Shown here in pieces: positions 1 to 8,714 of a stretch of DNA of 64,000 nt. The translations under genes were made by a program, and so were the position numbers. Within the stretch, counting starts at the first letter, position 1, and each line of letters opens with the position of its first letter. The notes under the pieces were generated by a model. It made no database searches. It was not told where the DNA came from and worked only from the letters and a program-made list of their open reading frames with translations. This DNA is from JANTGF01 sp963750735 (GTDB taxonomy: Bacteria > Bacteroidota > Bacteroidia > Bacteroidales > VadinHA17), in the NCBI GenBank assembly GCA_963750735.1, contig CAVVRY010000019.1, forward strand, positions 496,001 to 560,000, in the 5' to 3' direction.

Positions 1-1176
1 CTTAAACCAGATAATTTGAGAACAAGTGTATATTTTATATTACCTGAGGAAGGTAATACTTTTAATGATCAACTTCTAAATTGTTTTAAACAGCTTAAAC
101 AACTTTCTGGTGATACAACTTCATCTGGCATTGTCGCATTAACATTTTTTATCAGAGCTGAGGACAATCCACAATACCGGGAGTATAAGGAAACCATTTT
201 TTCTGTTGTTCAATCACAATATAAGAATGTATACCCAGCTGTTGCCTGCGTTGCCCAGGCCCCGGAAAATGGGAATTTTTTGGGACTTGAGGTTTTTCTG
301 GAGCATAATATATCCGGTAAAGTAATTTATAAGCAGATCGAGGATGTACCATATGTTGTAATTGAGCACAAAGATTTCAAAGAAATTTATGCATTGGGTT
401 TAACGGGTATATTGAAGGGCGATGTATATGAAAATTCCAATTCGGCATTTTCTTTAATGGAAAAAATACTGGTCTCCGAGAATATGGATTTTTCTGACGT
501 TGTGCGCCAATGGAATTATATTGAGAATATTACACATATCCCTGATAAGAAACAAAACTTACAGCATTACCAGATATTTAATGATGTTCGATCGAAATAT
601 TACGGTAAGGCTAATTTTAAAAATGGATATCCTTCGGCAACAGGTATTGGCAGTGATGAAGGTGGAGTAATTATAAACTTTATAGCTCTGGCAGGTTCCT
701 CAGATATTCAAATTTCGCCTTTGATGAATCCCGGTCAGATTGATGCCCACAAATATTCGCAGAAAGTTCTTGTTGGGAGTGGTGTTTTTGTAGAGGATGA
801 GAAGTCGTGTCCGAAGTTTGAGCGTGGAAAAATAGTTTTCACGCATAAAGGATATAAAATTTATATATCAGGGACCGCCTCAATAATTGGAGAAGAAACT
901 GTACATCCAACTGATGTAGAAAAGCAAACTGTAACAACCATCAACAATATTAAAAATCTGACTAAACCTGAAAATTTATCTGAGTTTTCCGCTGTATCAC
1001 CTGTTAAGGACTTTGAATACTCATATGTACGGGCCTATGTGAAGCATAAGAAGGACATTGACATTGTAAAAAGAACCTGTGAAAAGCACTTCCAGAGTAA
1101 ATGTTTTCAATATCTGGTTGCTGATATTTGCAGATCTGACCTGTTGGTTGAAATTGAAGCACTAATTGAATCATAA
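1..1176 (+). CDS. Chorismatase-like (FkbO/Hyg5 type) YjgF-fold protein, 5' end probably outside window
   Basis: The frame is open to the left edge, so the start is probably upstream; the first usable codon in view is a TTG at 16. The C-terminal third has the RidA/YjgF-like pattern seen in FkbO/Hyg5 chorismatases: a FERGKIVF segment, then ISGTASIIGEETVHP and a helix with KQTVTTINNIKNL. The middle has SKYYGKANFKNGYPSATGIG, matching the RxxFxxxxFPxxTGIG region of that family. Known members hydrolyse chorismate in secondary metabolism; in Bacteroidota relatives occur near aryl-polyene/dialkylresorcinol pathways, but no such neighbours are visible here, so substrate is inference. It ends 457 bases before susC and is probably unrelated to it. 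Confidence 0.6.
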   Translation, partial: LKPDNLRTSVYFILPEEGNTFNDQLLNCFKQLKQLSGDTTSSGIVALTFFIRAEDNPQYREYKETIFSVVQSQYKNVYPAVACVAQAPENGNFLGLEVFLEHNISGKVIYKQIEDVPYVVIEHKDFKEIYALGLTGILKGDVYENSNSAFSLMEKILVSENMDFSDVVRQWNYIENITHIPDKKQNLQHYQIFNDVRSKYYGKANFKNGYPSATGIGSDEGGVIINFIALAGSSDIQISPLMNPGQIDAHKYSQKVLVGSGVFVEDEKSCPKFERGKIVFTHKGYKIYISGTASIIGEETVHPTDVEKQTVTTINNIKNLTKPENLSEFSAVSPVKDFEYSYVRAYVKHKKDIDIVKRTCEKHFQSKCFQYLVADICRSDLLVEIEALIES

Positions 1177-1633
1177 CCTGAATGTATGCCAATTTATTTG
1201 TCAGACCCACTAATTCAGATTTTCCAACCTTTATAATAGTAGACCCAGGAATTTAAGTAATACTTGATTTTTGTCATTCTAAATAAGGCTTTATATCAAA
1301 TTTTTTTTAAAATTGTTGTAATAATTCTGTATCTTGCGTTGATCAAAAACCCCTTGATCTGACTTATTTATTTGTAAAAATTTGAATTATAAATATTTAG
1401 CTTTTTTTGTCAGACTGATAAAAATCATCATTTTGTAAAAAGCAAATAAGTTATTTTAACCAAGTTTTATTAGAAATTAACCCTGTTTTTAAATAAGTAG
1501 TTTAGAATTTCAAACTATTTATATATCTTAGTTTTTATTTTGTATATTTATTTAGATTATGTAAGCATAAGAAGGAATGCATAATCGACTAAATATTAGC
1601 TTGTAACCTAATTATTAACTTAAATTTCATTTT
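1177..1633. other. Intergenic region upstream of susC, no gene seen
   Basis: 457 bases, strongly AT-rich, with no credible ORF on either strand. It must hold the susCD promoter and a leader. No exact TAnnTTTG element was found; near matches (TATCTTG near 1330, TATTTTG near 1537) each lack one T. No clear hairpin terminator follows the upstream gene. Confidence 0.5.
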
Positions 1634-4600
1634 ATGAAAAAGCGTTATTTTGTTGCCTTTTTGCTAATTTTTGCAATGGTAGGCAGCGTTTTTGCGCAGG
1701 AGCGTACTATTACAGGTACAGTTACTTCTGCGGATGATGGTTTGGAGCTTCCGGGAGTAAACGTCCTGATTCCTGGTACCCAACTGGGTACAATTACAGA
1801 CGTTTCTGGAAAGTATACTCTTAATGTTCCAGCCTCTACTACTCAGCTACAGTATTCGTTCGTTGGAATGAGGACTACGCTGGTTTCAATTGTAGGACTA
1901 AACACGGTTGACGTGGTTCTGGAATTGCAATCATCAGCTTTAGGTGAGGTAGTTATAACTTCTTTAGGTATTTCAAGGGAAAGAAAATCCCTGGGATACG
2001 CGGTTTCTGAAGTAGGTAGCGAAGACATTGCTACTGCAAAGGAAACCAATGTAATAAACTCACTATCCGGTAGGGTATCTGGTGTAAACATTACCCAATC
2101 AACCTCCGGACCAGGTGGTGGTACCAGGGTTATTATCCGTGGTAACAACTCACTTTCAGGTAACAACCAGCCATTGTACGTAATTGATGGTATACCCATG
2201 GATAATTCGGGTTTTGGTGGTGCCAATGGTGGCGGAACTGGTGAATATTCACGCAGGGATGGTGGTACTGGTATTTCCGATATCAACCCTGACGATGTTG
2301 AATCTATTACTGTATTGAAAGGGCCAAATGCTGCTGCTATGTATGGTTCAAGAGCTGCCAACGGGGTGATCCTTATCACTACTAAACAAGGTAGCGTACA
2401 AAAAGGTGTGGGTGTGACATTTACTTCAAATGTAATGTTTGATTCCCCATTGTTGTTGCCAACATACCAGAATAAATATGGACAGGGTGCAGACGGAAAT
2501 ATGCCGAATGCCTATTCAGATCTTACAGAGCTGAAAACTCATGGTGGTTCCTGGGGTGGTGAAATGGATGGATCAAGCCAGATGTACTGGGTGGAAGATC
2601 CGCTTGGGTCAGGAAATCCTGTAATGCGTCCTTATTCAGCTCAACCAGACAATGTGAAGGATTTTTTCCAGACTGGATTTAATGCAGTTAATACGGTGGC
2701 AATTGAGGGAGGAACAGATATTGCAAATGTTCGTTTTTCCTATACCAATACCCAAAACCAGGGTATTATGGAAAATACAGGATTGACGAGGAATAATTTT
2801 AGCCTTCGTGCTCTTGTAAAACCGGCTAAATTCATAACTGTTGATTCCAAGGTAACTTATTTTTTGCAGGAAGCGTATAACAGGGCAGAACAGGGAACCC
2901 AGGGTATCATGTCATATCTATATGATATACCACGAAATGCTGCAATTGATGATTATAGGAATTATCAAAACCCGGTGAATTATGCCGCTGTTTCTCATGC
3001 TACTTTAGGACAGAACCCATACTGGACCTTATACAATGATGTGCTAGATGACAATCGGACCAGAATACAGGGGTTTGTGAAGGTGAATTTTGATATAACC
3101 GACTGGTTCTCCTTATTTGTTAGAACAGGAGTAGACCAGGTTAGTCAGAGCTTTGAGCGTATAGATCAATATGGTCACTGGTATAATCCCGAAGGGTTTT
3201 TCAATTATTCAACGAATGCTATCAGGGAGACCAATTCTGATATTCTTCTTATGTTTAAGAAACCTATAAGCGATGATTTTAATTTCACTGCCAATTTGGG
3301 AGCGAATGCCATGCACAATACCTATACAGCTCAGGGTGTAAGTGGTGCACGTTTTAGAATACCTACTAAACCAACCACTTCAAGTGCAGACGAAGTAAAT
3401 CCAAGTTATACTCCATTGCGTGAAAAGAAAATTCACTCCATATATGGATCAGCATCATTTTCATTTCGCAATTTTATTTATCTGGATCTTACAGGACGTA
3501 ACGACTGGTCCTCAACTCTACCTGAGCAAAACTGGTCATATTTCTATCCATCAGTAAGTTTAGCAGTATTGTTGAATGAGTTTATTGATCCGAACAGGAA
3601 TGTACTGGATTACCTTAAAGTAAGAGGAAGCTGGGCACAGGTGGGTAGTGATACATCGCCTTACCAGCTGGATATAGCCTATAATATTAACTCTAAAGAG
3701 GGTTCCTATTTAGGTAAAACTGTGTTGAGCAGGCCAGGTGTCAGGTTAAATCCTGATCTTAAACCAGAGAGAACTTCTTCATTGGAATTTGGCGCAGAAT
3801 TCAGAATGTTTAACAGCAGGCTCTATGGTGATCTCTCTTACTACAGTATTTCAACTACAGACCTTATTATGGATGTACCGGTTTCAGCATCTACTGGTTA
3901 TTCTAGTTTTAGAAGCAATGTTGGTGAGGTGACAAATAAAGGTTTTGAATTTATGTTTGGAGGTACTCCGGTACAGACCAGTAACTTTAGCTGGGATATC
4001 TCCCTGAATATGGGGCATAATAAAAACGAACTTGTTGAACTCACTGAAGATCTCACTGGATACACATTTACATCTACTAATAATGGTATTTTGTATGTCG
4101 AAGCGACTGTTAAGGGTGGTTATGGTGATATTTATGGAACTGTTTGGGATAAAACAGATGATGGTAGATACATTGTGGATGCTACAGGTAGACCCCAGGC
4201 CAGTTCTGATAAAAAATTGTTGGGAAATTACCAGCCTGATTGGATTGGTGGATTAAATAATAGTTTCACATTTGGAGACCTGAGATTGAACTTCTTAATT
4301 GACGGTAGATTTGGTGGTCAGCTATATTCAGGTTCAGATGCCGGACTGCAGAGTAGCGGCGTTATAGATTATACTGTTGACAGGGAATCACGTGTATTGG
4401 ATGCCGTGGTAAATACAGGTACTGTGGAAGCTCCAATTTGGGAACCAAATACGGTGGAAATTACCGGACAACAATACCATGGTGGAATGGCAGGTATAGC
4501 TGAGACCCACATATATGATCAGACAAGCATCAGGCTTAGGGAATTATCCTTGATGTATACATTTAAATTTGGTGGAAATGTTGTTCAGGACCTTACTCTT

Positions 4601-4756
4601 GGGTTGGTAGGAAGAAATCTTTTCTTCCTGTATAACTCCATGGACAACTTTGATCCTGAATCATCGTTCAGTACAAGTAACTTCTCACAGGGTGTGCTGT
4701 GGTACAACCTGCCCACTACCCGGAGTATCGGGTTTAACGTAAATGTAAGATTCTAA
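1634..4756 (+). CDS. susC: SusC/RagA-family TonB-dependent outer-membrane transporter
   Basis: 1040 residues, typical for SusC. An N-terminal signal peptide ends at VFAQ (about residue 21). A carboxypeptidase-regulatory-like beta-sandwich follows (about 25-100; ITGTVTSADDGLELPGVNV), then the plug domain (about 115-235; RIIIRGNNSLSGNNQPLYVIDG-like motif and VESITVLKGPNAAAMYGSRAANGVILITTK), then a long beta-barrel ending in the aromatic FNVNVRF. The family takes glycans, peptides or other large nutrients across the outer membrane with a SusD lid, powered by TonB. The susD-like partner follows after 21 bases, clearly co-transcribed. No glycoside hydrolase, anti-sigma or hybrid sensor gene lies beside the pair, so the substrate cannot be guessed. 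Confidence 0.95.
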   Translation: MKKRYFVAFLLIFAMVGSVFAQERTITGTVTSADDGLELPGVNVLIPGTQLGTITDVSGKYTLNVPASTTQLQYSFVGMRTTLVSIVGLNTVDVVLELQSSALGEVVITSLGISRERKSLGYAVSEVGSEDIATAKETNVINSLSGRVSGVNITQSTSGPGGGTRVIIRGNNSLSGNNQPLYVIDGIPMDNSGFGGANGGGTGEYSRRDGGTGISDINPDDVESITVLKGPNAAAMYGSRAANGVILITTKQGSVQKGVGVTFTSNVMFDSPLLLPTYQNKYGQGADGNMPNAYSDLTELKTHGGSWGGEMDGSSQMYWVEDPLGSGNPVMRPYSAQPDNVKDFFQTGFNAVNTVAIEGGTDIANVRFSYTNTQNQGIMENTGLTRNNFSLRALVKPAKFITVDSKVTYFLQEAYNRAEQGTQGIMSYLYDIPRNAAIDDYRNYQNPVNYAAVSHATLGQNPYWTLYNDVLDDNRTRIQGFVKVNFDITDWFSLFVRTGVDQVSQSFERIDQYGHWYNPEGFFNYSTNAIRETNSDILLMFKKPISDDFNFTANLGANAMHNTYTAQGVSGARFRIPTKPTTSSADEVNPSYTPLREKKIHSIYGSASFSFRNFIYLDLTGRNDWSSTLPEQNWSYFYPSVSLAVLLNEFIDPNRNVLDYLKVRGSWAQVGSDTSPYQLDIAYNINSKEGSYLGKTVLSRPGVRLNPDLKPERTSSLEFGAEFRMFNSRLYGDLSYYSISTTDLIMDVPVSASTGYSSFRSNVGEVTNKGFEFMFGGTPVQTSNFSWDISLNMGHNKNELVELTEDLTGYTFTSTNNGILYVEATVKGGYGDIYGTVWDKTDDGRYIVDATGRPQASSDKKLLGNYQPDWIGGLNNSFTFGDLRLNFLIDGRFGGQLYSGSDAGLQSSGVIDYTVDRESRVLDAVVNTGTVEAPIWEPNTVEITGQQYHGGMAGIAETHIYDQTSIRLRELSLMYTFKFGGNVVQDLTLGLVGRNLFFLYNSMDNFDPESSFSTSNFSQGVLWYNLPTTRSIGFNVNVRF

Positions 4757-4777
4757 ACTAAACAGAAAGATAAGATC

Positions 4778-6490
4778 ATGAAAACAATAAAAATTATATT
4801 TATAGGCTTAGTTCTTGCATTCGGATTATTTTCCTGTACAAAAGATTTTGTAGAGATTAACACGAATCCGAATGCTATTACTTCGGATGAAGCCAGTGCG
4901 CGGTATTTTATTACAAATCCGCAATACAAACTGTATGCACCCGACCGTTATCCATATTGGAGGGCGCATTTAATACATGTTGACAGGTATGCAGGTCACT
5001 TCACTTTCGGTCATCATGGATCATGGTGGAGCGATGAACTGGGTTATACATACAGTCCTTCTTATACCGATGCTGCCTGGGGATTCCTGCAAGGTTATTT
5101 AGGTCAATTGGATAACTTTATGAAACTCACTGGCCCTGAAGGGGATTTTGAGAATCCGCTGATGTATGCCGTTGGGCAGATCATGGAAGGATTATACTTC
5201 CAGATGTTTACCGATGTATTTGGTGAATTACCTTATACTGAAGCAGCTGATCCTAATGTTAACCTGCCTAAATTTGATACACAATATGAGATTTATTCGG
5301 GTATCATTGCTGAGCTCGATGCTGCAATGACAACTATTGGAGCCAACACAACCACTGGTAATGGCGTGGAAGACCTTGGGGATAATGACCTCTATTGCAA
5401 TGGAGATCTACAAAAGTGGAAGAAACTGGCAAATACCCTGAAACTTAGAATTGCCACCCGTGCATACGGTGCTACAGGTGCTGATTTTGCAGCTGGTGCA
5501 ATAACCTCTGCTCTGGGAGCTCCGCTTCTTGAGGCCGGTGATGATATTATGCTGGATAAGGACTCTGAGATCTCACAATGGAATGCATCCGCCTATGGTG
5601 ATGTATGGTGGAACTTTGGTGGATTGGGTTCAAAGTGGAGCGTCGGTCAGACTTTGATCAATTATATGCTCAAAAATAATGATCCACGCCTTTCGCAGTA
5701 TGCTACAATGGCTGAAGGTACTACCATAACATTTAACAGACCAGTTGAGGCGGATAATCCTGAGGGTTATGCTAATTTTGAGAAAAGAACAAGCTTCATT
5801 GCACATGCTATCAATGAAGCTATTGATTTACAAGGCGGTGATACTTCAACTGTATTTTCTCTGGCTGGAGATTTAAGTACTGCTACTTTTACTGTACCAG
5901 GTGATATGTATTACATAGGACAGCCTACACGGTTGAATGGCCAGATTAAAGGCTATGCGAGAGCTGAGTTTTTCAGTGATCCTGCAGAGCCTGTTATCCA
6001 GCAAAAGAATAAAGGTCTGCCCGTACGTGATGAACTGATCATGTCAGCGGCTGAATCTTATTTCCTGCAGGCTCAAGCTGCATTGAATGGTTTGGGCGGG
6101 GATGCACAGTCATTGTACGAGATGGGAGTAACAGAAGCTATGAAACTCTGGGGTGTAAGTGATGGAGACATTGCTACCTACCTGGCCAGTGGTGCTGACA
6201 TGACAACAGCTACTCTGGAGAACGTTGCACTTCAACGTTGGATTGCTTGTTATACCGATGGTTTTGAAGCATGGTCAATTGTACGGAAATCAGGTTATCC
6301 TGCAGAACTAGCTGCTGGAGTTTCTGACCTTGATATTTTCGGTCTTGGAGATGCTGGTTTGAATGGTGCCTTTCCTTCAAGGTTGAAGTATGGCGGCGGG
6401 GCTTACAGTACCAATGGTGACAATCTTCAAATAGCCATTGATCGCCAGGGACCAGACGAACAAGGTACACAACTTTGGTGGGCTAAGTAA
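4778..6490 (+). CDS. susD: SusD/RagB-family surface lipoprotein (SusD-like 2 type)
   Basis: 570 residues. Lipoprotein signal peptide with lipobox GLFSC (Cys about residue 20). The start of the mature protein, FVEINTNPNAIT, is the usual SusD opening, and the aromatic-rich segment WRAHLIHVDRYAGHFTF and the TPR-like alpha-helical body with GFLQGYLGQLDNF and GLYFQMFTDVFGELPYTEA fit the SusD_like-2 group. It would cap the SusC barrel on the cell surface and bind the nutrient. It is 21 bases after susC and ends just before an intrinsic terminator, so susCD forms a two-gene operon. Confidence 0.93.
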   Translation: MKTIKIIFIGLVLAFGLFSCTKDFVEINTNPNAITSDEASARYFITNPQYKLYAPDRYPYWRAHLIHVDRYAGHFTFGHHGSWWSDELGYTYSPSYTDAAWGFLQGYLGQLDNFMKLTGPEGDFENPLMYAVGQIMEGLYFQMFTDVFGELPYTEAADPNVNLPKFDTQYEIYSGIIAELDAAMTTIGANTTTGNGVEDLGDNDLYCNGDLQKWKKLANTLKLRIATRAYGATGADFAAGAITSALGAPLLEAGDDIMLDKDSEISQWNASAYGDVWWNFGGLGSKWSVGQTLINYMLKNNDPRLSQYATMAEGTTITFNRPVEADNPEGYANFEKRTSFIAHAINEAIDLQGGDTSTVFSLAGDLSTATFTVPGDMYYIGQPTRLNGQIKGYARAEFFSDPAEPVIQQKNKGLPVRDELIMSAAESYFLQAQAALNGLGGDAQSLYEMGVTEAMKLWGVSDGDIATYLASGADMTTATLENVALQRWIACYTDGFEAWSIVRKSGYPAELAAGVSDLDIFGLGDAGLNGAFPSRLKYGGGAYSTNGDNLQIAIDRQGPDEQGTQLWWAK

Positions 6491-6511
6491 TAGCTAACTA
6501 TTATAATACTA

Positions 6512-6543
6512 AGAAAACCGTTCCATGTGGAGCGGTTTTTTTA
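6512..6543 (+). terminator. Intrinsic terminator of susCD
   Basis: Stem AACCGTTCC / GGAGCGGTT (one G-U-type mismatch) with a four-base loop, followed by a run of seven T. It lies 22 bases after the susD stop. Confidence 0.85.
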
Positions 6544-6561
6544 TGCTTTTAACACAGGGTA

Positions 6562-6621
6562 AGGTAGTCACCTTGAGACTACGGCGTGAGCTCAGTCGAA
6601 CGCCTGTCGAAATATAGACGG
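6562..6621. repeat. Diverged copy of the 6.6-7.1 kb intergenic repeat
   Basis: It begins GTAGTCACCTTGAG and ends in a TCGAA...TAGACGG segment, the same right-hand module as the better copies downstream, but the middle differs. This is the most diverged member of the local family. Confidence 0.6.
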
Positions 6622-6660
6622 AACCAATACTAAAATTACAATTTCCATTACCTTATGAGA

Positions 6661-6771
6661 TTATTCAGTCTAGTCTTCGACAGTCCTCCAGACCGGGGTC
6701 AGACTGACTGTCGCAATGTAGTCACCTTGAGCTTTGATGGCGAAGACATCAATTAGTCGAAAGGTAGACGG
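6661..6771. repeat. Full-length mosaic intergenic repeat, copy A
   Basis: About 111 bases. Left module TTATTCAGTCTAGTCTTCGA, a middle with GACAGTC...GACTGTC inverted arms, then GTAGTCACCTTGAG, then a right module ending TTAGTCGAAAGGTAGACGG. It is the most complete unit of the family and contains several short inverted repeats, as palindromic intergenic repeats do. Confidence 0.8.
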
Positions 6772-6800
6772 AAACAGAAAATTGAATGTCCATTACTATA

Positions 6801-6855
6801 GGACATTATTCAGTCTAGTCGTCCCTGCCTGCCGGCAGGCAGGGACAGTCCTCCA
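6801..6855. repeat. Intergenic repeat copy B with 26-bp perfect palindrome
   Basis: It begins with the same TTATTCAGTCTAGTC as copy A, but the middle is replaced by a perfect palindrome at 6821-6846 with arms GTCCCTGCCTGCC and GGCAGGCAGGGAC. The right module is missing. The same palindrome, split, flanks the insertion sequence at 7493 and 8715. Confidence 0.85.
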
Positions 6856-6900
6856 AACAGGACCAGTATCAATAATTGCAATTTTCATAACTTTTTGACA

Positions 6901-6970
6901 TTATTCAGTCTAGTCTTCGACAGTCCTCCAGACCGGGGTCAGACTGACTGTCGCAATGTAGTCACCTTGA
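6901..6970. repeat. Intergenic repeat copy C
   Basis: Identical to the first 70 bases of copy A (6661-6730) as far as read by eye, then diverges. The exact identity suggests recent copying or gene conversion. Confidence 0.8.
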
Positions 6971-7006
6971 ACCTGAGACTATCTAAAAACATGACCTCCT
7001 GAAAAC

Positions 7007-7100
7007 TCAGTCTAGTCTTCGACGGGGTCAGACTGACTGTCGCAATGTAGTCACCTTGAGCTTTGATGGCGAAGACATCAATTAGTCGAAAGGTAGACGG
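7007..7100. repeat. Intergenic repeat copy D
   Basis: Left module TCAGTCTAGTCTTCGAC, then a shortened middle (the piece between the two GAC motifs is deleted compared with copy A), then the full right module identical to copy A through GGTAGACGG. It lies 18 bases from the end of the GIY-YIG gene. Confidence 0.8.
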
Positions 7101-7118
7101 AATCCACAATTTCTAATA

Positions 7119-7412
7119 CTATTTCCCTTGATTATTTTTTGCGAATTTGACGAGCCTTTCCCAATCTCGATCTATCAAAGCTTCTTTTTTGCGCCTGCTC
7201 CATCCTTTTATTTGTTTTTCCACCTGAAAGGCACTAAGCGGATCAGTAAAGGTTTCATAAAACATAAGTTCCACCGGCCTTCGCCGAAAAGTAAAGGATT
7301 TGGGATTCAATCCAGCATTATGTTCCTGAATGCGTCTGGTAAGGTCATTTGTTACTCCAGTATAATACAGCCCATCGGAACATTTGACAATATATACATA
7401 AAACTCTCTCAA
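7119..7412 (-). CDS. Small GIY-YIG nuclease-domain protein (UPF0213/YhbQ-like)
   Basis: 97 residues, the normal size of stand-alone GIY-YIG proteins. The opening FYVYIVKCSDGLYYTGVTNDLTRRIQEH gives the paired YV-YVG type motif (here YVY...YTG), the catalytic Arg in LTRRIQEHN, and a later Glu in VEKQIKGWSRRKK. The family makes single-domain endonucleases of uncertain cellular role. The gene is bracketed on both sides by copies of the local repeat (7007-7100 and 7471-7493) and has no operon partner. It may travel with the repeats; this is inference. Confidence 0.85.
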   Translation of the reverse strand: MREFYVYIVKCSDGLYYTGVTNDLTRRIQEHNAGLNPKSFTFRRRPVELMFYETFTDPLSAFQVEKQIKGWSRRKKEALIDRDWERLVKFAKNNQGK

Positions 7413-7470
7413 TCTTTAGCCTTATTTTTAGCAAAATTAGAGTTTTTAATTGAACCAAGGTGTTTTAATT

Positions 7471-7493
7471 TCAGTCTAGTCTTCCCTGCCTGC
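7471..7493. repeat. Left half of repeat copy E, interrupted by the insertion sequence
   Basis: TCAGTCTAGTC is followed by CCCTGCCTGC, the left arm of the palindrome seen intact in copy B. The sequence then changes abruptly to the insertion element. The right arm resumes at 8715. Confidence 0.8.
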
Positions 7494-7533
7494 TTTTAGA
7501 TTTGGAGTTTATTTATTTATTTGGTTTTTTACA

Positions 7534-7673
7534 AGAAAGAATGGGGTGAACTAACCTGTCTGCCAGGTTTTTAGACCTAATGTCGGTATTAGTCCCCATT
7601 CTTTCTCATTGTTGCCAAGAACCATTTAGAATTTTAGGTTTTTAGGCCTAATAAAAGTTTTAGTTTAAGCAAC
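7534..7673 (+). ncRNA. Candidate bridge RNA of the IS110 element
   Basis: Two structured domains lie between the left end and the transposase. Domain 1 is closed by a perfect 13-bp stem (7534-7546 with 7594-7606; arms AGAAAGAATGGGG and CCCCATTCTTTCT). Domain 2 is closed by GTTGC/GCAAC (7611-7615, 7669-7673). Both domains carry the same inner scaffold: AACC, variable bases, GGTT, TTTAGRCCTAAT, variable bases, TTAGT. In domain 1 the variable parts are TGTCTGCC (7557-7564) and GTCGG (7582-7586), which can pair with the two arms of the target palindrome. In domain 2 they are ATTTAGAATTTTA (7624-7636) and AAAAGT (7653-7658), resembling the element's right and left ends. IS110 elements are known to use such RNAs; assignment here is by eye. 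Confidence 0.7.
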
Positions 7674-7687
7674 TTAAATGTAAAGTT

Positions 7688-8683
7688 ATGAATTTTAAAG
7701 AAACTATCGGAATCGATGTGAGCAAATCCACTATCGATGTTCGCTTACACTGCAAAAATCTCATAAACGAATTTGCGAACAATCAATCTGGTTATAAACG
7801 ATTAATTCAATGGGTATTATCCAGTACCAAACTTAAGAAGGATACTGTTTTGTTTGCTTTTGAGCACACTGGTTTGTATTCTTATCGTTTAAGCGTGTAT
7901 CTGACGGAAGATAAGTTCAGGTATATTTTGATACCTGGACTGGAGCTACGTCGGTCTATGGGCATTGCAAGAGGCAAGGATGATCAAATTGATGCGGGTA
8001 AAATTGCTTTGTATGCCTATAGAAGGAAGGATGAGATAACTCCATATGAGCTCCCTTCGAACGAAATTACAAAGATTAAGCGTCTTCTTTCTTTGCGAGA
8101 AAGACTGGTCAAGCAAAAAGCAGGATACGAAGTCACCTTAAAGGAGAATAAGCAGTTTATTAGGAAAAATGATAATCTGGTATTATTTAAGGTATTGGAG
8201 AAAATGATTGTTGAGCTTAAAAAGCAAATAGACATCCTTAATCAAGAGTTAAGCAATCATATCTCTAATGATGATCATCTGAAAAAGATATATGAACTAA
8301 TCACAAGTATCAAAGGGATCGGACCACAGACAGCCTTGTTTATGATTGCATTCACCAATGGATTTACTCGTTTTGAGAATTGGAGAAAATTTGCATGTTA
8401 CTCTGGAATAGCTCCATTTCCGCATCAGTCAGGAATAAGTATTAAAGGCCGAACAAAGGTTAGTCACTTAGCAAATAAGAAAATGAAATCATTGCTAAGT
8501 TCCTGTGCATCAACTGCTATACTTTGTAATCCAGAGATGAAGCAATATTATGAGCGAAGATTAGCAGAAGGGAAAAACAAAATGTGTGTTCTAAACAATA
8601 TAAGAAACAAGCTATTAGCTAGGATCTTTGCTGTAATAAATAGAGGCACTCCTTATGTGAATACTCTGGGTTATATTAATTAG
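7688..8683 (+). CDS. IS110-family transposase (DEDD recombinase)
   Basis: 331 residues. N-terminal RuvC-like DEDD domain with D10 (GIDVSKS), E59 (FEHTG), D99 and D102 (KDDQIDAGKIA). A coiled-coil linker covers about 120-190. The C-terminal Transposase_20 domain has the helix-hairpin-helix-like GIGPQTA (about 210) and the conserved nucleophilic serine in CYSGIAP (S239). These are the four acidic residues and serine needed for RNA-guided recombination in the family, so the enzyme looks intact. It starts directly after the candidate bridge RNA, and the RNA may be made from the same promoter. Confidence 0.95.
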   Translation: MNFKETIGIDVSKSTIDVRLHCKNLINEFANNQSGYKRLIQWVLSSTKLKKDTVLFAFEHTGLYSYRLSVYLTEDKFRYILIPGLELRRSMGIARGKDDQIDAGKIALYAYRRKDEITPYELPSNEITKIKRLLSLRERLVKQKAGYEVTLKENKQFIRKNDNLVLFKVLEKMIVELKKQIDILNQELSNHISNDDHLKKIYELITSIKGIGPQTALFMIAFTNGFTRFENWRKFACYSGIAPFPHQSGISIKGRTKVSHLANKKMKSLLSSCASTAILCNPEMKQYYERRLAEGKNKMCVLNNIRNKLLARIFAVINRGTPYVNTLGYIN

Positions 8684-8714
8684 TTAATAAAAGAGTTGGA
8701 AAATCCTTAGAATA

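Larger units (their letters stand above)
7494..8714 (+). mobile_element. IS110-family insertion sequence inserted in a repeat palindrome
   Basis: About 1221 bp. The limits are set by the break in the flanking repeat: left flank ends CCTGCCTGC, right flank begins CCGGCAGGCAG. There are no terminal inverted repeats and no target duplication beyond a shared C, as expected for IS110. The architecture is a long non-coding left end (about 194 bases), one transposase, and a very short right end (31 bases), which is the IS110 subgroup rather than the IS1111 subgroup. The reading frame is intact, so the element may be active. Confidence 0.88.

Noticed and set aside
1843..2379. 178-codon ORF antisense to susC
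   Set aside because: Pro/Ser-rich composition of a shadow frame inside a well-conserved TonB-receptor gene.
7128..7499. 123-codon plus-strand ORF
   Set aside because: Antisense to the GIY-YIG gene and crossing the repeat and the insertion-sequence boundary.
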